A stretch of 64,000 nt of DNA. Origin: Cristatella mucedo (taxonomy: Eukaryota; Bryozoa; Phylactolaemata; Cristatellidae). Numbering within the stretch: the first letter of the stretch is position 1; each line of letters begins with the position of its first letter. The notes beneath the pieces are model-generated. The model ran no database searches, was not told where the DNA came from, and saw nothing but the letters and a program-made list of their open reading frames with translations. The position numbers and the translations under genes were made by a program. Below are positions 10,545 to 21,899 of the stretch, piece after piece. The stretch lies in contig WPIO01000003.1 in NCBI GenBank assembly GCA_009760855.2, forward strand, positions 3,594,001 through 3,658,000, read 5' to 3'.

Positions 10545-10880
10545 TTGGGGACTTCCGAAGGAATCTCAAAGTGAGTGACAAGATCTTGAAGTCGGTGCAC
10601 TGCTTAATGGGTAGACAGACCAGGTCGAAGAGAAATGGTGTAATGTGGATATTGCAACATTAACATGATAAAAGCCCAAGTGCTGAGCTTTGCATAATAT
10701 GTAAGCAGCTTATTGCACTGGCTTAAACATCTGCAAGGAGAATACAAGCTTTAGACGATATTATGAATGCAAGGACTAATCTGGCTGTAGTAATCATGAG
10801 TAAGTATTACACATGATTGCAATATTATTGAACCGAAAGACTAGAAGTGAAAGGCTGACGTGGTTGTAGAGCTTCTTTAG
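10545..10880 (-). mobile_element. Degraded L2-type LINE fragment
   Basis: Words such as GATCTTGAAGTCGGTGCACT followed by GCTTAATGGGTAGACAG and GGTGTAATGTGG match, in order, the - strand L2-B text (CTTGAAGTCGAT, TGACTGG-AGCCAGT, GTGTGATGTGG) found intact at 29.04 and 62.26 kb. Strongly mutated; boundaries are approximate. Confidence 0.5.
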
Positions 10881-10899
10881 TCATCCAGCGAGTGGTCAT

Positions 10900-12250
10900 T
10901 GGGGAATGAGCTGTCCAGGTTATGTAGTCCAGAGCCTACAGCAGCTTTGGGGGCTGAGACAAATTTGAGGGTGATATCATGCCCATATCTGAAACCCTCG
11001 TTTATCCGTTGGGTTTTAAAGCAGAGCCCATTGTATATTTGGCTTTTTATGTAACAATGGTTATGTTAATGCGTGCACACGAGTTATGTTAATGTGTGCA
11101 CATTTTCTGAGGCAGGAGCTTGAACGAGCCTCAGGAAGCTTGTACAATGAATAGCCATGTACATTTGGGTCAGGATCGGATTGAAATCTGATTTCTTTCA
11201 CTGAGAATAGAATCGGGTTTGTTGCCGAATGCTGTAACCTGGTAGTCCTGCATATGCCTTGTATATACTTCTGTTATCTGCATGCCATGGTAAGCCTACT
11301 TGTAAATGGTACACACAGGTCCGAATAAATTCAGGTAGACGTGGAGCATCTTGAGGTAGGTAGATAGCTCTTCACTAGTTGTACTAGCTTTCGCTACGTC
11401 CATCATATTCTTATACTGCCCGTAGACTTTGCAGCAGTTGCAGCAAGTACATACATCAGCTTCTCAATGCGAAGTCATCATCACATGCCGGGCCTGCATG
11501 TCACATGCATTGGCTACTTCTAACTAGAGGTGCCACTCCCGACAAACCCCTGTCGAGTGTCGACCGCTCGGCTTGCAGTTAGTTAGCCCAACTTCTATTC
11601 CAGGCTGCCATGAGTTGCTGTTGTGTCATACTGAATCAAGGTGCTTCATAGTCAGGGACAATTTGACTTTTTGGACAAAAATAGAAACAAATTGATTACA
11701 AAAATGTTTATAGGTTAAATATTTTAATCGTCTAACTCGCCTTTACCCCAAAAAATTCATTTCTATGCGTGGCTGACTCGACTCACACAGCACCCAGAAT
11801 TGCCCCTCAGCCCTTTTCTTCTCGATGTATGCATAATTTATTAGTGAGCTGACTGTAGCCTGCAGATATGGTGTGTGGTATAGTTAGTCCACATCCCTTA
11901 AGACACTAACTGCAGAGACCCAAAGTCACTAGCCCAAGGATCATGGTTGTTTTAGCCATGCTTATGTCTTGAAATACAGATATGTCGACTGTGATTCGAC
12001 GTCTTAACCTCGGTGGGCCCGTTGTCTGTATCGGAGTATTGTGTACATTGCAATTGCACTTGTTGATCTCCACAGTCAGCTCATGCATATGAAGTTGCAA
12101 AAAAATGATCTCACTATGGCTGCAGGTGCTGTGACGGTTACTCCATTCCAGTAATAAAAGGATTTTCAATCATGCCAGCCATCATAAAGTTTCGCACAGC
12201 AAGTGAAAGTATATGTTGACATTCCACTAACAATACATATGCTGCTGAAT
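10900..12250. other. No recognisable gene
   Basis: No supported coding, RNA or repeat unit apart from a short imperfect direct repeat of GTTATGTTAATG-GTGCAC at about 11057-11103. Confidence 0.45.
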
Positions 12251-12299
12251 GTATGCATTTAGTATGAGGTCGATCCGCCACAATTCTTAATGACCTCTC

Positions 12300-13420
12300 T
12301 TATCTGCCAAGGCATTTAGGCCACGAGCTTCCACACTGACTCCTGTTGTAGCATTCCTGAGCCTGAATTTTAGTGAACCGATCGGCTGTGCTTGTAGGCC
12401 GAACATCCTGCCCCAGTCGCCTGTCGATGTCGTCCCATAAATGCTCTATGGGATTGAGATCCGGTGACTGACTGGGCCATTGCATCAACCTCACACGTGG
12501 ATTCTTCAAAAAACCGCTTTACTGACTTAGCTCTGTGTTCAGGGTCGTTATTCTGTTGCCAAATATACCGATTCCCTAGCTGAGTGTTTGGGCTTGGTAG
12601 TCCGGCTTTCATGACCACCTGAAGGTATTTGTGTTGGTCCACAATAGCTTCGATCTGATGCAGAGCTATCAACATCTTTTAGGCAAAGCAGCCCCAAACC
12701 GTTTAATGTCTCCGTCTGTAACTCCACAAAGCCACAAAGACTGTGTGGGTGTTGTGCAGGAGAGTTTTGTATAGCATACTCACAGCCTAAGCGGCTTTCG
12801 GTAGCCAGCAGACTTAATTTCATCCAAAAAAAAGAGAGTGAAGTATTGCTGAGTCAGAGAGCAGCTGAGGTAGTGAGTAGCATGGAAGTAGCAGATCGGA
12901 CGACCGGAAAGAATGTGCCATAGCTGGCAGCACCACCAACTTCCTCCTGAATGTCACTGTAGGATGAAGGCACTCACGCCTGTAAGCCTCGTCTTTCCTT
13001 CGGCTAACCTCTGCTTCGTTGCTTTCCATTGCCAAGTATTGTGAACTTACTTTCGTCTGTCCATAAGTCGTCTTCTATCCAATGGGCACGGTCGTAGGCC
13101 CACTGTTAGGATTCTGCTTTGTGATGGCTGGTGAGCAGAGGCTTGCGTTTTTCAACTCACCGGAAGATGCCACGCTTATCCAGCATCCTAGGGACAGTAT
13201 CTTTAGTAATATCAACCCCTCTAGCACCTTTATATGACTTCGTAACGTCTCGAAGTATGGTGGTTCTGTTCCTCAGTGCTACTATCCTAATGTTCCGGTC
13301 ACCCCTGGCATCGGTTTTCGTGGCCGGCTAGATCTAGCTGCTCGGGTCGTCGATCCAGTACCTTAAATTTGCTAATCTTAAGCCTTCGTCTAATTTCACG
13401 ATTGCAATGGCCTTGTTGGT
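12300..13420 (-). pseudogene. Tc1-type transposase pseudogene (copy 1)
   Basis: Tc1/mariner DDE transposase on the - strand, broken by shifts. From its N-terminal side come a DNA-binding half (RDVTKSYKGARGVDITKDTV near 13.25 kb, then PRMLDKRGIFR), the first catalytic block (WIEDDLWTDESKF near 13.07 kb), YRRECLHPTV near 12.97 kb, an insertion of L2-A tail, VWGCFA at about 12.69 kb, NNDPEH near 12.54 kb, and the third catalytic block [15 protein letters not shown] near 12.46 kb. Clear terminal repeats were not found. The protein would cut and paste at TA sites but cannot be made intact here. Confidence 0.88.
12700..12935 (-). mobile_element. L2-A LINE tail nested in Tc1 transposase
   Basis: On the - strand this reads GCTACTTCCATGCTACTCAC through to GAGTTACAGACGGAGACATT, the terminal coding end and short 3' tail of the L2-A family (compare 31.3-31.52 kb and 60.1-60.35 kb). 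It sits between the GGGS and VWGCFA blocks of the Tc1 transposase, which are adjacent in intact family members. The L2-A insertion is therefore younger than the Tc1 copy. Confidence 0.85.
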
Positions 13421-13649
13421 GCAGCACTGTCAGCATCCCGTTAACATATTCACTGCAGTGTTTCCGGCCCGGCATTTCGCCGATACACGTGACCGACCCG
13501 GAAGTTTGGGTAGTGGTCGCTCATAAGTGTTGGCCTTTTGCTATGGAGCATGGGCAGAAATATAATTCGGGTTGACCTGTAAATCTTGGTAACCTCAACG
13601 TATGTCATTACCTTAAAAATGGCGATTCTCCAGGCAAAAGCAGACTTGT

Positions 13650-15470
13650 TTTAGTGGTAAGCAGTGAGTATGCCTACTACAATCGCCCGAGAGGATGCGA
13701 TTGGATAACTCCTGGCTCGCCATAGTTCCCAGATGCTCAGTGACTTTGATTTATGATCTAACAAGTCCGATTTCTGAAAATTAATGGGTGCGAGGATTTT
13801 CATGCGACTGACTATGTTGCCTCCGAAATGCTGAGGCCTTCGCGAGCTCCCCATCTGCACTGTTGTCAATTTTAGTGGCGACAATACTTTTTTTTTAGTG
13901 ACTGTGTCCGGATGTCGGTTAGGTCTGTGGACAGCAGCGCTTAACCGATGATCATCCTTTGATTTGCAAATATGGATCACTGCAGCTAGCTAAATTCATC
14001 GCGGTTTTGTAAGGAGATAATTACATCTTATCTTACATCGTACTACCCTGTCTAAACTCGAGTTGCTCGTTTTTGCTCTGGTGGTATTCACTGGAAGCAT
14101 CATTTGACTGCTTTGCTGCTCTCGGCTCTCCGACGATAGAAAGAACGATGAAGCTGCAAGTCCTCACACTCCCATGCTTGATAATTCAAATTAGGCTGGC
14201 TCTTACTCTCTGGCCATCCCGGAAAGTCTGTGTGATGCTGTTTGCATGTTGGCAGTGGCATCAATGGTGAAGAAACTTAGTATACTTTATATCAATGGCC
14301 TATCCTTTGGCCTTAGCTTCAGAATCAGGTTAGCGTCAGTTATTTATCACTTTGTCATGATATAGGCCAAGCAGGCACACTGCTAGCCAAACCATATCTC
14401 ATGTTGATAGCGATGCTAAACGACGAAAATGTGACATGAAAAATGTGACGAAAACGACTGTCAAACGACTTTCCACCATGCAATCGACATATCAAGCAAC
14501 CGTCATACATGAGAACGTGCCTCATCTCGTGTGCCGTTTCAGTGCTTATCGAGTATCCAGGGCATAACCTAATAGCATCAGTCATATTATACTTGTAGGC
14601 ATCGTCAGTTGTCAGTACTGGAGATATGTCAGTACAGATTCAGACTCCTCGAAATCGACAGTAAGGGATCTTCGAAAAGCTAGCCTAGTTGGTTTTTAAA
14701 GACGTCCTTTGAACGTTCAGTATTGTGAATGGTGTGTTTGCACTGGGATGCACAGGCTATATGGCCGGTGGAGCCATACTACACTCAGCTTCCCTTCACG
14801 ATGCGACTCACTAGAGCTCCTTTCAAGGAGCTGAGCTGCCGTGGATCAGCCATCTTTGTTTATATCGAGTTTAAGTGTTGTTTACACTCGGCAGTGTGGT
14901 GGCATTCAACCCGGTACAAGTTTGATAGCAAACTTCGCTCTTCATTTTGTGACAGTGCTCTGCACCGGTATCTGCTAAGCATCAAGCAGCTGTGTGTGTA
15001 CCAAAAGCTTAATGAATTAGCCCGACTTAATACAGTTTGCAATTACTTTAGCCAATGTTTCTGCTTAGCTCTTACGTCAGCCATGAATGACATTGGAAGA
15101 CTTGGTGCAGATGGCGTTACTGGAGACTTGGGTTGTTAACGTCAGCGGTGTGAGCTGTGCTTTTTAGCCATGCTCTGGTTTTATATTTAATTAATAGCTT
15201 TAGTCAAGCGTCGGCACACTCGCATCTTAATTGCCGCAGGGAGAGGGGCTTACAACCAGACATGAATGGCTTGCATCCCCAGACGTGACGGCAGTTACTT
15301 AGAACGTGTTCATGTGAATCGTCCTTTACGTAAGTGTGCTGCAATTGAGCATGCTGCCATTAATCAGTTTATGCGCTTCCTTTCTAGCTGAATTTGAAGT
15401 GACTTGAAGAAATTTAATTGTCTTGGGTTGCTTAAAAGTACTTTTGATTAATATGATGATCGTTATCGTT
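13650..15470. other. No recognised gene; open frames without family
   Basis: Contains a 136-codon open frame at 14729-15139 (+) with no motif I recognise and several unlikely Cys/Trp clusters. No repeat family was identified. I treat it as noncoding. Confidence 0.4.
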
Positions 15471-15473
15471 GCT

Positions 15474-15545
15474 AATAATAATAATACACTTGATTAAACG
15501 CCCTCGGAGAACTCAATCTCTTTCTAGGCGCTTATTGTTGTATTA
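15474..15545 (-). mobile_element. L2-B 3' tail fragment
   Basis: (AAT)n followed by ACACTTGATTAAACGCCCTC and the hairpin's other arm CTTTCTAGGCGCTT: the reverse complement of the L2-B terminal stem-loop and its trinucleotide tail. Confidence 0.75.
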
Positions 15546-15600
15546 AAGCCAAAATGTAGTAGACTTTGGCTTATACCCGACCCAGCGCTGTGGTGTGCTT

Positions 15601-15711
15601 ATGAGTAAGGTGCCGTGGACAATGAGTGGGGATCCCGGTGGACCTCCAGATCTCTTCCGTCGTACGAAGAGCCACGATTGTCTGTACCGCACGCCTACGG
15701 ACATGCTTATG
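15601..15711 (+). CDS. Weak candidate first exon
   Basis: An ATG-led open stretch encodes MSKVPWTMSGDPGGPPDLFR and RTKSHDCLYRTPTDMLM. It stops exactly at a strong donor (ATG|GTAAGG), and a good acceptor (TTATTTGCTTTCAG) lies 80 nt further on, at 15791. The joined product would end after only 15 more residues. No family was recognised, so it may be chance. Confidence 0.25.
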
Positions 15712-16147
15712 GTAAGGTCTGCAGACCTTCGAGTTATGCAATCTCACGTCAGTAATTGGATATCGCAGCTGACAACATTATTTGCTTTCAGAATACTGTC
15801 TTCTCTTCTAAAGTATATAACTCCAATCTTGTCAGTTGAACAGTCTTGTCAATCGCTGGTGAAGAGTATAGAAGCTAGCTATTAGTTACAAGCTATCGCC
15901 AAGGAGAAAGAGCTTCAACAAGTTGACAGCAGTTTTCGAAAGCGATTTAGCAAGTAAGAATGTATGTGCTTATCAACAGGTGAATGCTCCAGATCCGAAC
16001 GAGACTCCACTCGGTGGCTGCTTCTCCTAAAGTAGCGTCCTCGGCCAATCAGTTAATCAATTAAACCCAGCCCCGGTAATCAATTCACCTCAGCACTGGT
16101 AAACTAAGAAAAAACCGAAGCCCGTTGGCTTTCTCGAAAAAAAAATA

Positions 16148-16262
16148 AAAGCTGATTTAATAGCCTCTTCTGTATAGCGACAGAAGAACCTTTACGACTA
16201 TCACCACCACTTGCAGCGGTGATAAAGGATCGCATGGCGCTTAGGCGGGACGGGACTTCACT
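16148..16262 (-). repeat. SINE2 body, 3' part
   Basis: On the - strand this reads CGATCCTTTATCACCGCTGC, AAGTGGTGGTGATAGTCGTA and AAGGTTCTTCTGTCGCTATA, then AGAGGCTATTAAATCAGC. This is the body and end of the second tRNA-derived SINE family, better preserved at 17.34-17.51 and 52.19-52.35 kb. Confidence 0.7.
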
Positions 16263-16564
16263 TAATTATTATTGAGCTTCGCCCGGCCTCATCCGTTGTT
16301 TACTTCTTTCTGATTGGAAGGTTTATTTACTTTTACACCGACGCGTGGGAGCTCGCCTTTAGTGCACTGGCTTTCGAGAGGTCGCGAAAAGTTATTGGTT
16401 TCCCGGCATTAACAATGAAGCTCCCTTCTGCTATTTTACTCGCCCAGCGACGTTGTGCAGTCGTCTGCGCCGAGGCAGCTTCTGTTCTTCGGCGCCGGGT
16501 CTCAGTTGAACGTAGGCCTTTTACTAGCACGTTGTGTCGCTGCGCCCAGGAGACTCGGTCGACG

Positions 16565-16770
<206 letters not shown>

Positions 16771-16780
16771 TCTACGGACA

Positions 16781-16929
16781 TGAACTACGACCGCGTTATC
16801 TCCGTTCTCTGTAAGCTTCCGCCGGCGCGGACAAGTAGAGAAATCGAAGAAGTGCTTCCATGGTTTCTCCGGCATACGGATGTCTTCAAAGTGCTTTCAT
16901 CAGATAAGTGTATAGCTAAGCGAACGTAG
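16781..16929 (+). CDS. Possible first exon, cyclic-nucleotide-binding-domain lead-in
   Basis: The ATG is followed by MNYDRVISVLCKLPPARTSR and EIEEVLPWFLRHTDVFKVLS, ending with a stop at 16929. The pattern of a basic/Pro loop, RT..(D/E)IE..L.....F..L, resembles the helical lead-in of cNMP-binding domains such as that of PDZ-GEF/RAPGEF proteins. No cNMP-binding core (GE.GD.FY.I) was found downstream, so this is either a lone first exon (a possible donor GTGTAT lies within the last codons) or a chance match. A GC-rich upstream region and a (CT)n tract precede it. Confidence 0.35.
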
Positions 16930-17333
16930 AAGTCCTCCGCCTAATAAATTCGAGCGTAATGTTAATTCGATTTAATTCGATGCAGCGCCTGACTACTTGA
17001 ATTTCTTAACTTCGTACTACATTTAGTACTACACTTTCTCTGATGATTCGAAGAAAAGTTAAAAAAGAACGAAAGCAAAGTCCGCGCACATTTTATTTGA
17101 AAACTTCATCTCGGTAGAAAATTAAGCTTCACGATTTCTGGTTAAAAATGTACTCGTGACTCAAGCGACTTTCACCTAGGTTACAATTTTTGAAGCTATA
17201 TTACCAAAAGCAACTTCACTTGGAAACCGATTTTGATGTACTTTTTTCCTTGGGTACGAAATGCGTTTCCTTAATTTCTTATGTCTAAAATAAGTAGACA
17301 ATAGTTGTTAATCTACAAAATTTCGTCAGTTGT

Positions 17334-17515
17334 CAGTTTGGTGAGCCGTAATGGCACACTAGGTAACGTGGTTGCTTTCGTGACCTCGGCCCTGAGGTTG
17401 TGGGTTCGATTCCTGTGGTGGGCGATCCTTTATCGCCACTGCAAGCGGTGGTGACAGCCGTAAAGGCTCTTCTGTCGCCATACAAGAGGCTGTTTAATCA
17501 GCTAGGATTTTATTT
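17334..17515 (+). repeat. SINE2, near complete
   Basis: A tRNA-derived head with a B-box-like GTGGGTTCGATTCC is followed by a body GCGATCCTTTATCGCCACTG, CAAGCGGTGGTGACAGCCGT and AAAGGCTCTTCTGTCGCCAT, and ends in a T-rich tail. The B box is characteristic of RNA polymerase III promoters. The tail does not match the L2-B hairpin, so its partner LINE is not evident here. Confidence 0.78.
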
Positions 17516-17614
17516 TTTTAATTCTCCGGATTTGCTGTTAAGCGTGGTACCTGGCGCCAGGTTCCTAAATGTAGCACGCGTTGTGCCAAAACCCAAATTT
17601 TTGAGGCTTGGTGA

Positions 17615-17760
17615 ACATAATAATAATAATAATGCACTTGATAAAGCGCCCTCAGAGAACTTAGTCTCTTTCTAGGCGCTTTACATTTGCTGCAAAGTGA
17701 AATGCAATTGAATGGTGAGTAAAATAATGCTTGAAAACAAACAAAATGAACATGATGCTG
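17615..17760 (-). mobile_element. L2-B 3' tail fragment
   Basis: (AAT)n, TGCACTTGATAAAGCGCCCT, CAGAGAACTTAGTCTC and TTTCTAGGCGCTTTACATTT are the reverse complement of the L2-B terminal stem-loop and trinucleotide tail, with about 80 bp of adjoining 3' UTR. Confidence 0.85.
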
Positions 17761-19214
17761 TTAGCAGTATCCATTGAAGGGTAATAGTATAGCTCCTAAA
17801 ACGAGCATTCCAGTTTGTATTAGTGCAGAATAGATTTGTGATTAGCCGTTTGATTGACATGGCATCAAGAGATTGCTTGCGACCACCAGATTCATTTTTG
17901 CTACGTTTGCGTAAAATTTATTGGGACGACAAAACGTTAGTTAGGATAAGAGAGGCGTGCGAAGCATACTTCGACACCATACATCGCCGATCTAGACAAG
18001 CCCTCGGCACCTAGTTTCACATTCGAACACTGCAAGAGAACTCTTGACGGTAGGGCGAGCAATAGTTGCTGGTTAGATTGAATTTCTTACACAACATTTA
18101 GTGTTATGTTTGTGCGGGCAGTCGCGCACAGATCAAGACGGCTCAGGCATGTGCCGTTTATTAAGGAAACCCGGAACTGGGCCGCAGGCTTGGAAGCAAC
18201 TACTGCAAGTGGGTCCCCTGTTCTCGCCTCTGCGACTTCCGCCGGAGTAGTCGACTCTCGCGTTACAGCAGACACAACATTTAGTGATGCGTGAAATGTC
18301 ATGTTTTAATTTATGTAATTCTTGCATAGCACAGGCTAGAACAGGGCAGAAATTATTAGCATCAAGTTTGCCATCGCAAAAATTTTGCAGGAACTGAGTT
18401 ACCAGTCAAACTACTGCTACTTTTACGTACATGTTAGACCCTTCCAAACATCAAAATGGCAAGAGCGGACCTCCCGTCATGTGCCCACACAATCGTTCCC
18501 CCATCACTTAAGTACCACGCTGCACTGAGCTCCCATCCCTACCCATCCGGAAAGCGATCAGCCATCTTTAGGAGAGCGAAGCAAGTCAAGAGCGTGGAAG
18601 ATATTGCAGATCCGCCGCGTTCTAATGTTGCACTCGTAGAAAAAACCAACAGTTCCCATTAAGAAAAACCTCACCGATCTGATTCTAGACCTTTGTCTTA
18701 TCAAATCTAATGCTAAGCTTTCGACAAGAGGTTAACGCAGATCAGGCTCAAAACCCCATAGAGTTTGTGACACTGAACGAGAATATTAACCCTGCATGCG
18801 AAGAAGAGATAATATGCTTGCACCTCTGGCACTAGACTATATATGCTGTCACCATTGTCTATAGATACTTTTTGATTTTTTTCCTACTACTATAGGTGCT
18901 CTTTTCAAGCTACGTTTTTCTTCCTGTTAATTTTGTGGTTGCAACCGAAGCATAAATTCATAATAACGTATGGTGTAGTTGCTAGCTGAACGTGACCTTT
19001 GTTCCATCGTTGAGCCCATCGCCACAATACCATGAAATCCCAAGGCAGTAGAGTGAAATAGTAACACTGATACTGCATTTAGAAAGCGCACTAAGAGAAC
19101 TAATTGATTTTCTATTAATTCGCAAAGGCTGCAAAAGAACATGTAAAATCAACTGATTAGGGATAATAGCATTCACAATTTTAGTGCGCATTAGCACATA
19201 AATTCTATCTAACA

Positions 19215-19430
19215 TAAGGAACTGTTTTCCTCGATGGATTGCTAAAACATTTAACTAGCTTCCTGGTTCTGTCTAGGCTAGATTATTGCAATTCCATTTT
19301 GGATGGGCAAGCAATGAAAATCATTAGGCCCTTGTAGATGATGATGACTATGACTGCAAGGATAATTAATAAATCCCAGAGGTTCAGCCATACGTCTCCT
19401 TTGCTGAAGGAGCTTTGATGGCTGCCGGTT
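19215..19430 (+). mobile_element. L2-A fragment, + orientation
   Basis: Encodes worn L2-A text: [20 protein letters not shown] and, after damage, QRFSHTSPLLKEL-WLPVG. It abuts a second L2-A fragment in the opposite orientation at about 19430. Confidence 0.75.
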
Positions 19431-19665
19431 GGCTTCTGTCGCCAAACGGTCTCTAAGCGAAGGAAAGGAACGGCTAATTTATTGTCCACACAGGACCTGA
19501 GGGCGCGAACAGGCTGAAACTGGTACAGCAATTCAGCTAGATACAAAGGAGCAAAGCTGTGACGGGCCTTGTGGGTCAGCATAAGAACTTTTCTCTATAT
19601 CCATTGCTCAACCGGCATCCATCCTAGCTCTTTAAGCAAAGGAGACATCAGAATCACGAACCGGG
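19431..19665 (-). mobile_element. L2-A fragment, - orientation
   Basis: The - strand encodes [34 protein letters not shown] and [20 protein letters not shown], then RLETV. This is the same region of L2-A as at 30.98-31.2 kb. The two fragments meet with their 3' sides together. Confidence 0.8.
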
Positions 19666-20329
19666 ATGTTAAGAATTCTCTTAAAAATCTGCATTATATA
19701 AATTTTCACATGTTTCTACTAAATAATAATTTCTGAAAATGTTACTTTGATAGCTGCTCACTATGGTATCTTGCTAAATCTATATTTTAAATGAACCACC
19801 TGCACGGCTTCACCACACACAACAATTTGAATTTTCCTCGAGATGCCAAGATACGCGATAAGCCACTTTGGCTTGACTTTGGTAGAAGTATGTATCCCGG
19901 TTGCCGCTGCCTGGCTTGGATTATTGAATAAAGTATCTATATCATAATAGATCACCCGCTGAGCGTGATTTGTTCAAGTTATGCAAAATTTGTTATGCCT
20001 GTTGAGCTTGTCTTTCCCAGATATGGTCACAGATGTTATACGCAATGGTTTATTCATATCACGAGACAAAAATAACGTAATTGTGAATCAATGAGACAAA
20101 TGAGACTGGTAAGCACAGTTCTGCTCAAGCAACATACTCCGAGCAGTAGCTCGACAGCGATAGATCTTGCTTATAGGATGACTCGGCCTAAGGAAGTGAG
20201 TGCACTTTGATGTCGTCATCTGTGTTAGAAATAGAAATTATAGCTCTAATGTTCTCGTGGCGTCTTGAACAATCATGTCTCCAAAGAGTTTACTCATTTC
20301 CAACGGCATGCTTTTTTCTACCCGTGACG

Positions 20330-21240
20330 TCCATTCGTAATCTAGGAATACTATTCCTAAACGAATTGTCATTAGATGAGCACATTTGCTCCTCTGTAAA
20401 GTCGGCCTACTTTCAAATAAGGAACATCACCGAAATCAGGCCCTTCTTATATAAGAGTGTGACTGCCAAAATTAGGTCAAGTGTTCGAGTAATAGTGTCT
20501 GAAATGATGCAATACCTTTCCTTTAGGACTCTTGGCCAGTGCCCCCAATTATCCACAGCTGGTGAACAACTCAGCAGCTCATCCGGTCTGCCGTCAACGG
20601 CACAGCTGCCACAGTGCACCACTTCAGTCGGAGCCTCACCGGCTCCCTAATATGCATCGAATCGATTTCAAGATCTTTAATCTGTTCTGCCGGTTACATC
20701 ACTCGGTTGTCCCAGCCAACTTAACTACCAATCCCCTGCTCCTCCAGTCACGTGCTCTCACGTAACCCGCTCCTCAGCATGCCGCGCCTTTTTCGCTCTA
20801 AATTTAAATCTTTTGGCGATCGGGCATTCAGCTCTCGTTCGCGAAAAATCTGGAAATCGCTTTCGGATACGGTCACTAATTGCGATGACCTTGCATCTTT
20901 TAAGTCATTGCGAAAGACGCATTTGTTCCGCTCATGTTTAGCTTCGCCTCAGCAGCATGACTTCTTTGTTCCGTGTGTGATTTGCGTGTGTGCGTGCCTG
21001 TGCATGATTCGTTTCATTTTATCACCATGGGGTATTACTAAACGGGGGCCATGAGTGTCGTCATGTTTACTTTAGCATGCTTGCCTAAGCATTACATTTG
21101 TTTGCTTTTAAATAATCGAGACCGTGCATGTCACTAACCCCATGGGTATTCATTACCTTGCAGCGAACTGCAAAGCACCTGGAGAGCGATTAAGTTCTCC
21201 TAAGGTGCTATACAAACGACCTCATACAACAACTAATACA
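20330..21240 (+). mobile_element. L2-C LINE, degraded 3' half
   Basis: Remnants of the C-terminal region of an L2-like ORF2: SIRNLGILFLNELSLDEHIC, SSVKSAYFQIRNITEIRPF, RIDFKIFNLFCRLH and [19 protein letters not shown]. It ends with a hairpin-type tail AAAGCACCTGGAGAGCGATT, AAGTTCTCCTAAGGTGCTAT and an ACAAC-rich end. It differs from L2-B in sequence but shares the tail design. Stops and shifts throughout. Confidence 0.78.
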
Positions 21241-21653
21241 CTACGTTTTAGAATTTTTTACCCCTGGGTAGTATGCGTCTTATATCTTAGTCTTTTATAG
21301 CGTATGAGTATATAAAATCTACACTCTTCACTAAGACTTTGCTTTTATGACCAGGGCAGTGATTAACTTCATTAACACGTTTACACCAGTAAACCAAGAC
21401 AATTACGCCTTTCCGTTCACATTTATTCCCAAAAATAGCAAATTGGTAAAACTTAGTGGGATGCTTTCTGGAAGAAGCCTAGTGTGAGAATATTCGCTAG
21501 CGTTACATTACAGCGTTGGCCTGACTGTTCGCTGGCCTGATCCTGGTGGTAAGCCCAGCCAATTCTTGCTGAGCCCGGCCTGCCGCTGTCGGGCAAGGAC
21601 TCTATGCAACAGCCCGAGTCGCAGTGTGCTCGAATTTTACCTTCAGTTTCTTT

Positions 21654-21830
21654 TTAATAATAATAATAATAATAATATTGCACTTGATAAAGCGCCCTCA
21701 GAGAACTCAATCTCTCTCTAGGCGCTTTACATCTGCTGCAAAGTGATACGCAATAGAATAGTAAGTAAAATCATGCTTGAAAAACAAACAAAATGAATAA
21801 CATGGTTAGGGGTTACATGCACTGGGTCAT
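21654..21830 (-). mobile_element. L2-B 3' tail fragment
   Basis: (TAA)n, then TTGCACTTGATAAAGCGCCC and the facing hairpin arm TCTAGGCGCTTTACATCTGC, with about 90 bp of 3' UTR to AACATGGTTAGGGG. The copy is tail-proximal only. Confidence 0.85.
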
Positions 21831-21899
21831 TTTTCAGTTCTTTGACCTTGTCGCTAGTGAGGCGTTTGCATTAGGACGCTTGCTTTATTTGAGAGGTTT

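Noticed and set aside
14729-15139. 136-codon + strand open frame
   Set aside because: No family motif, odd residue composition and no splice context.
19215-19665. Twin-priming (5' inversion) signature in L2-A
   Set aside because: Twin priming would leave the 5' sides at the join; here the 3' sides meet.
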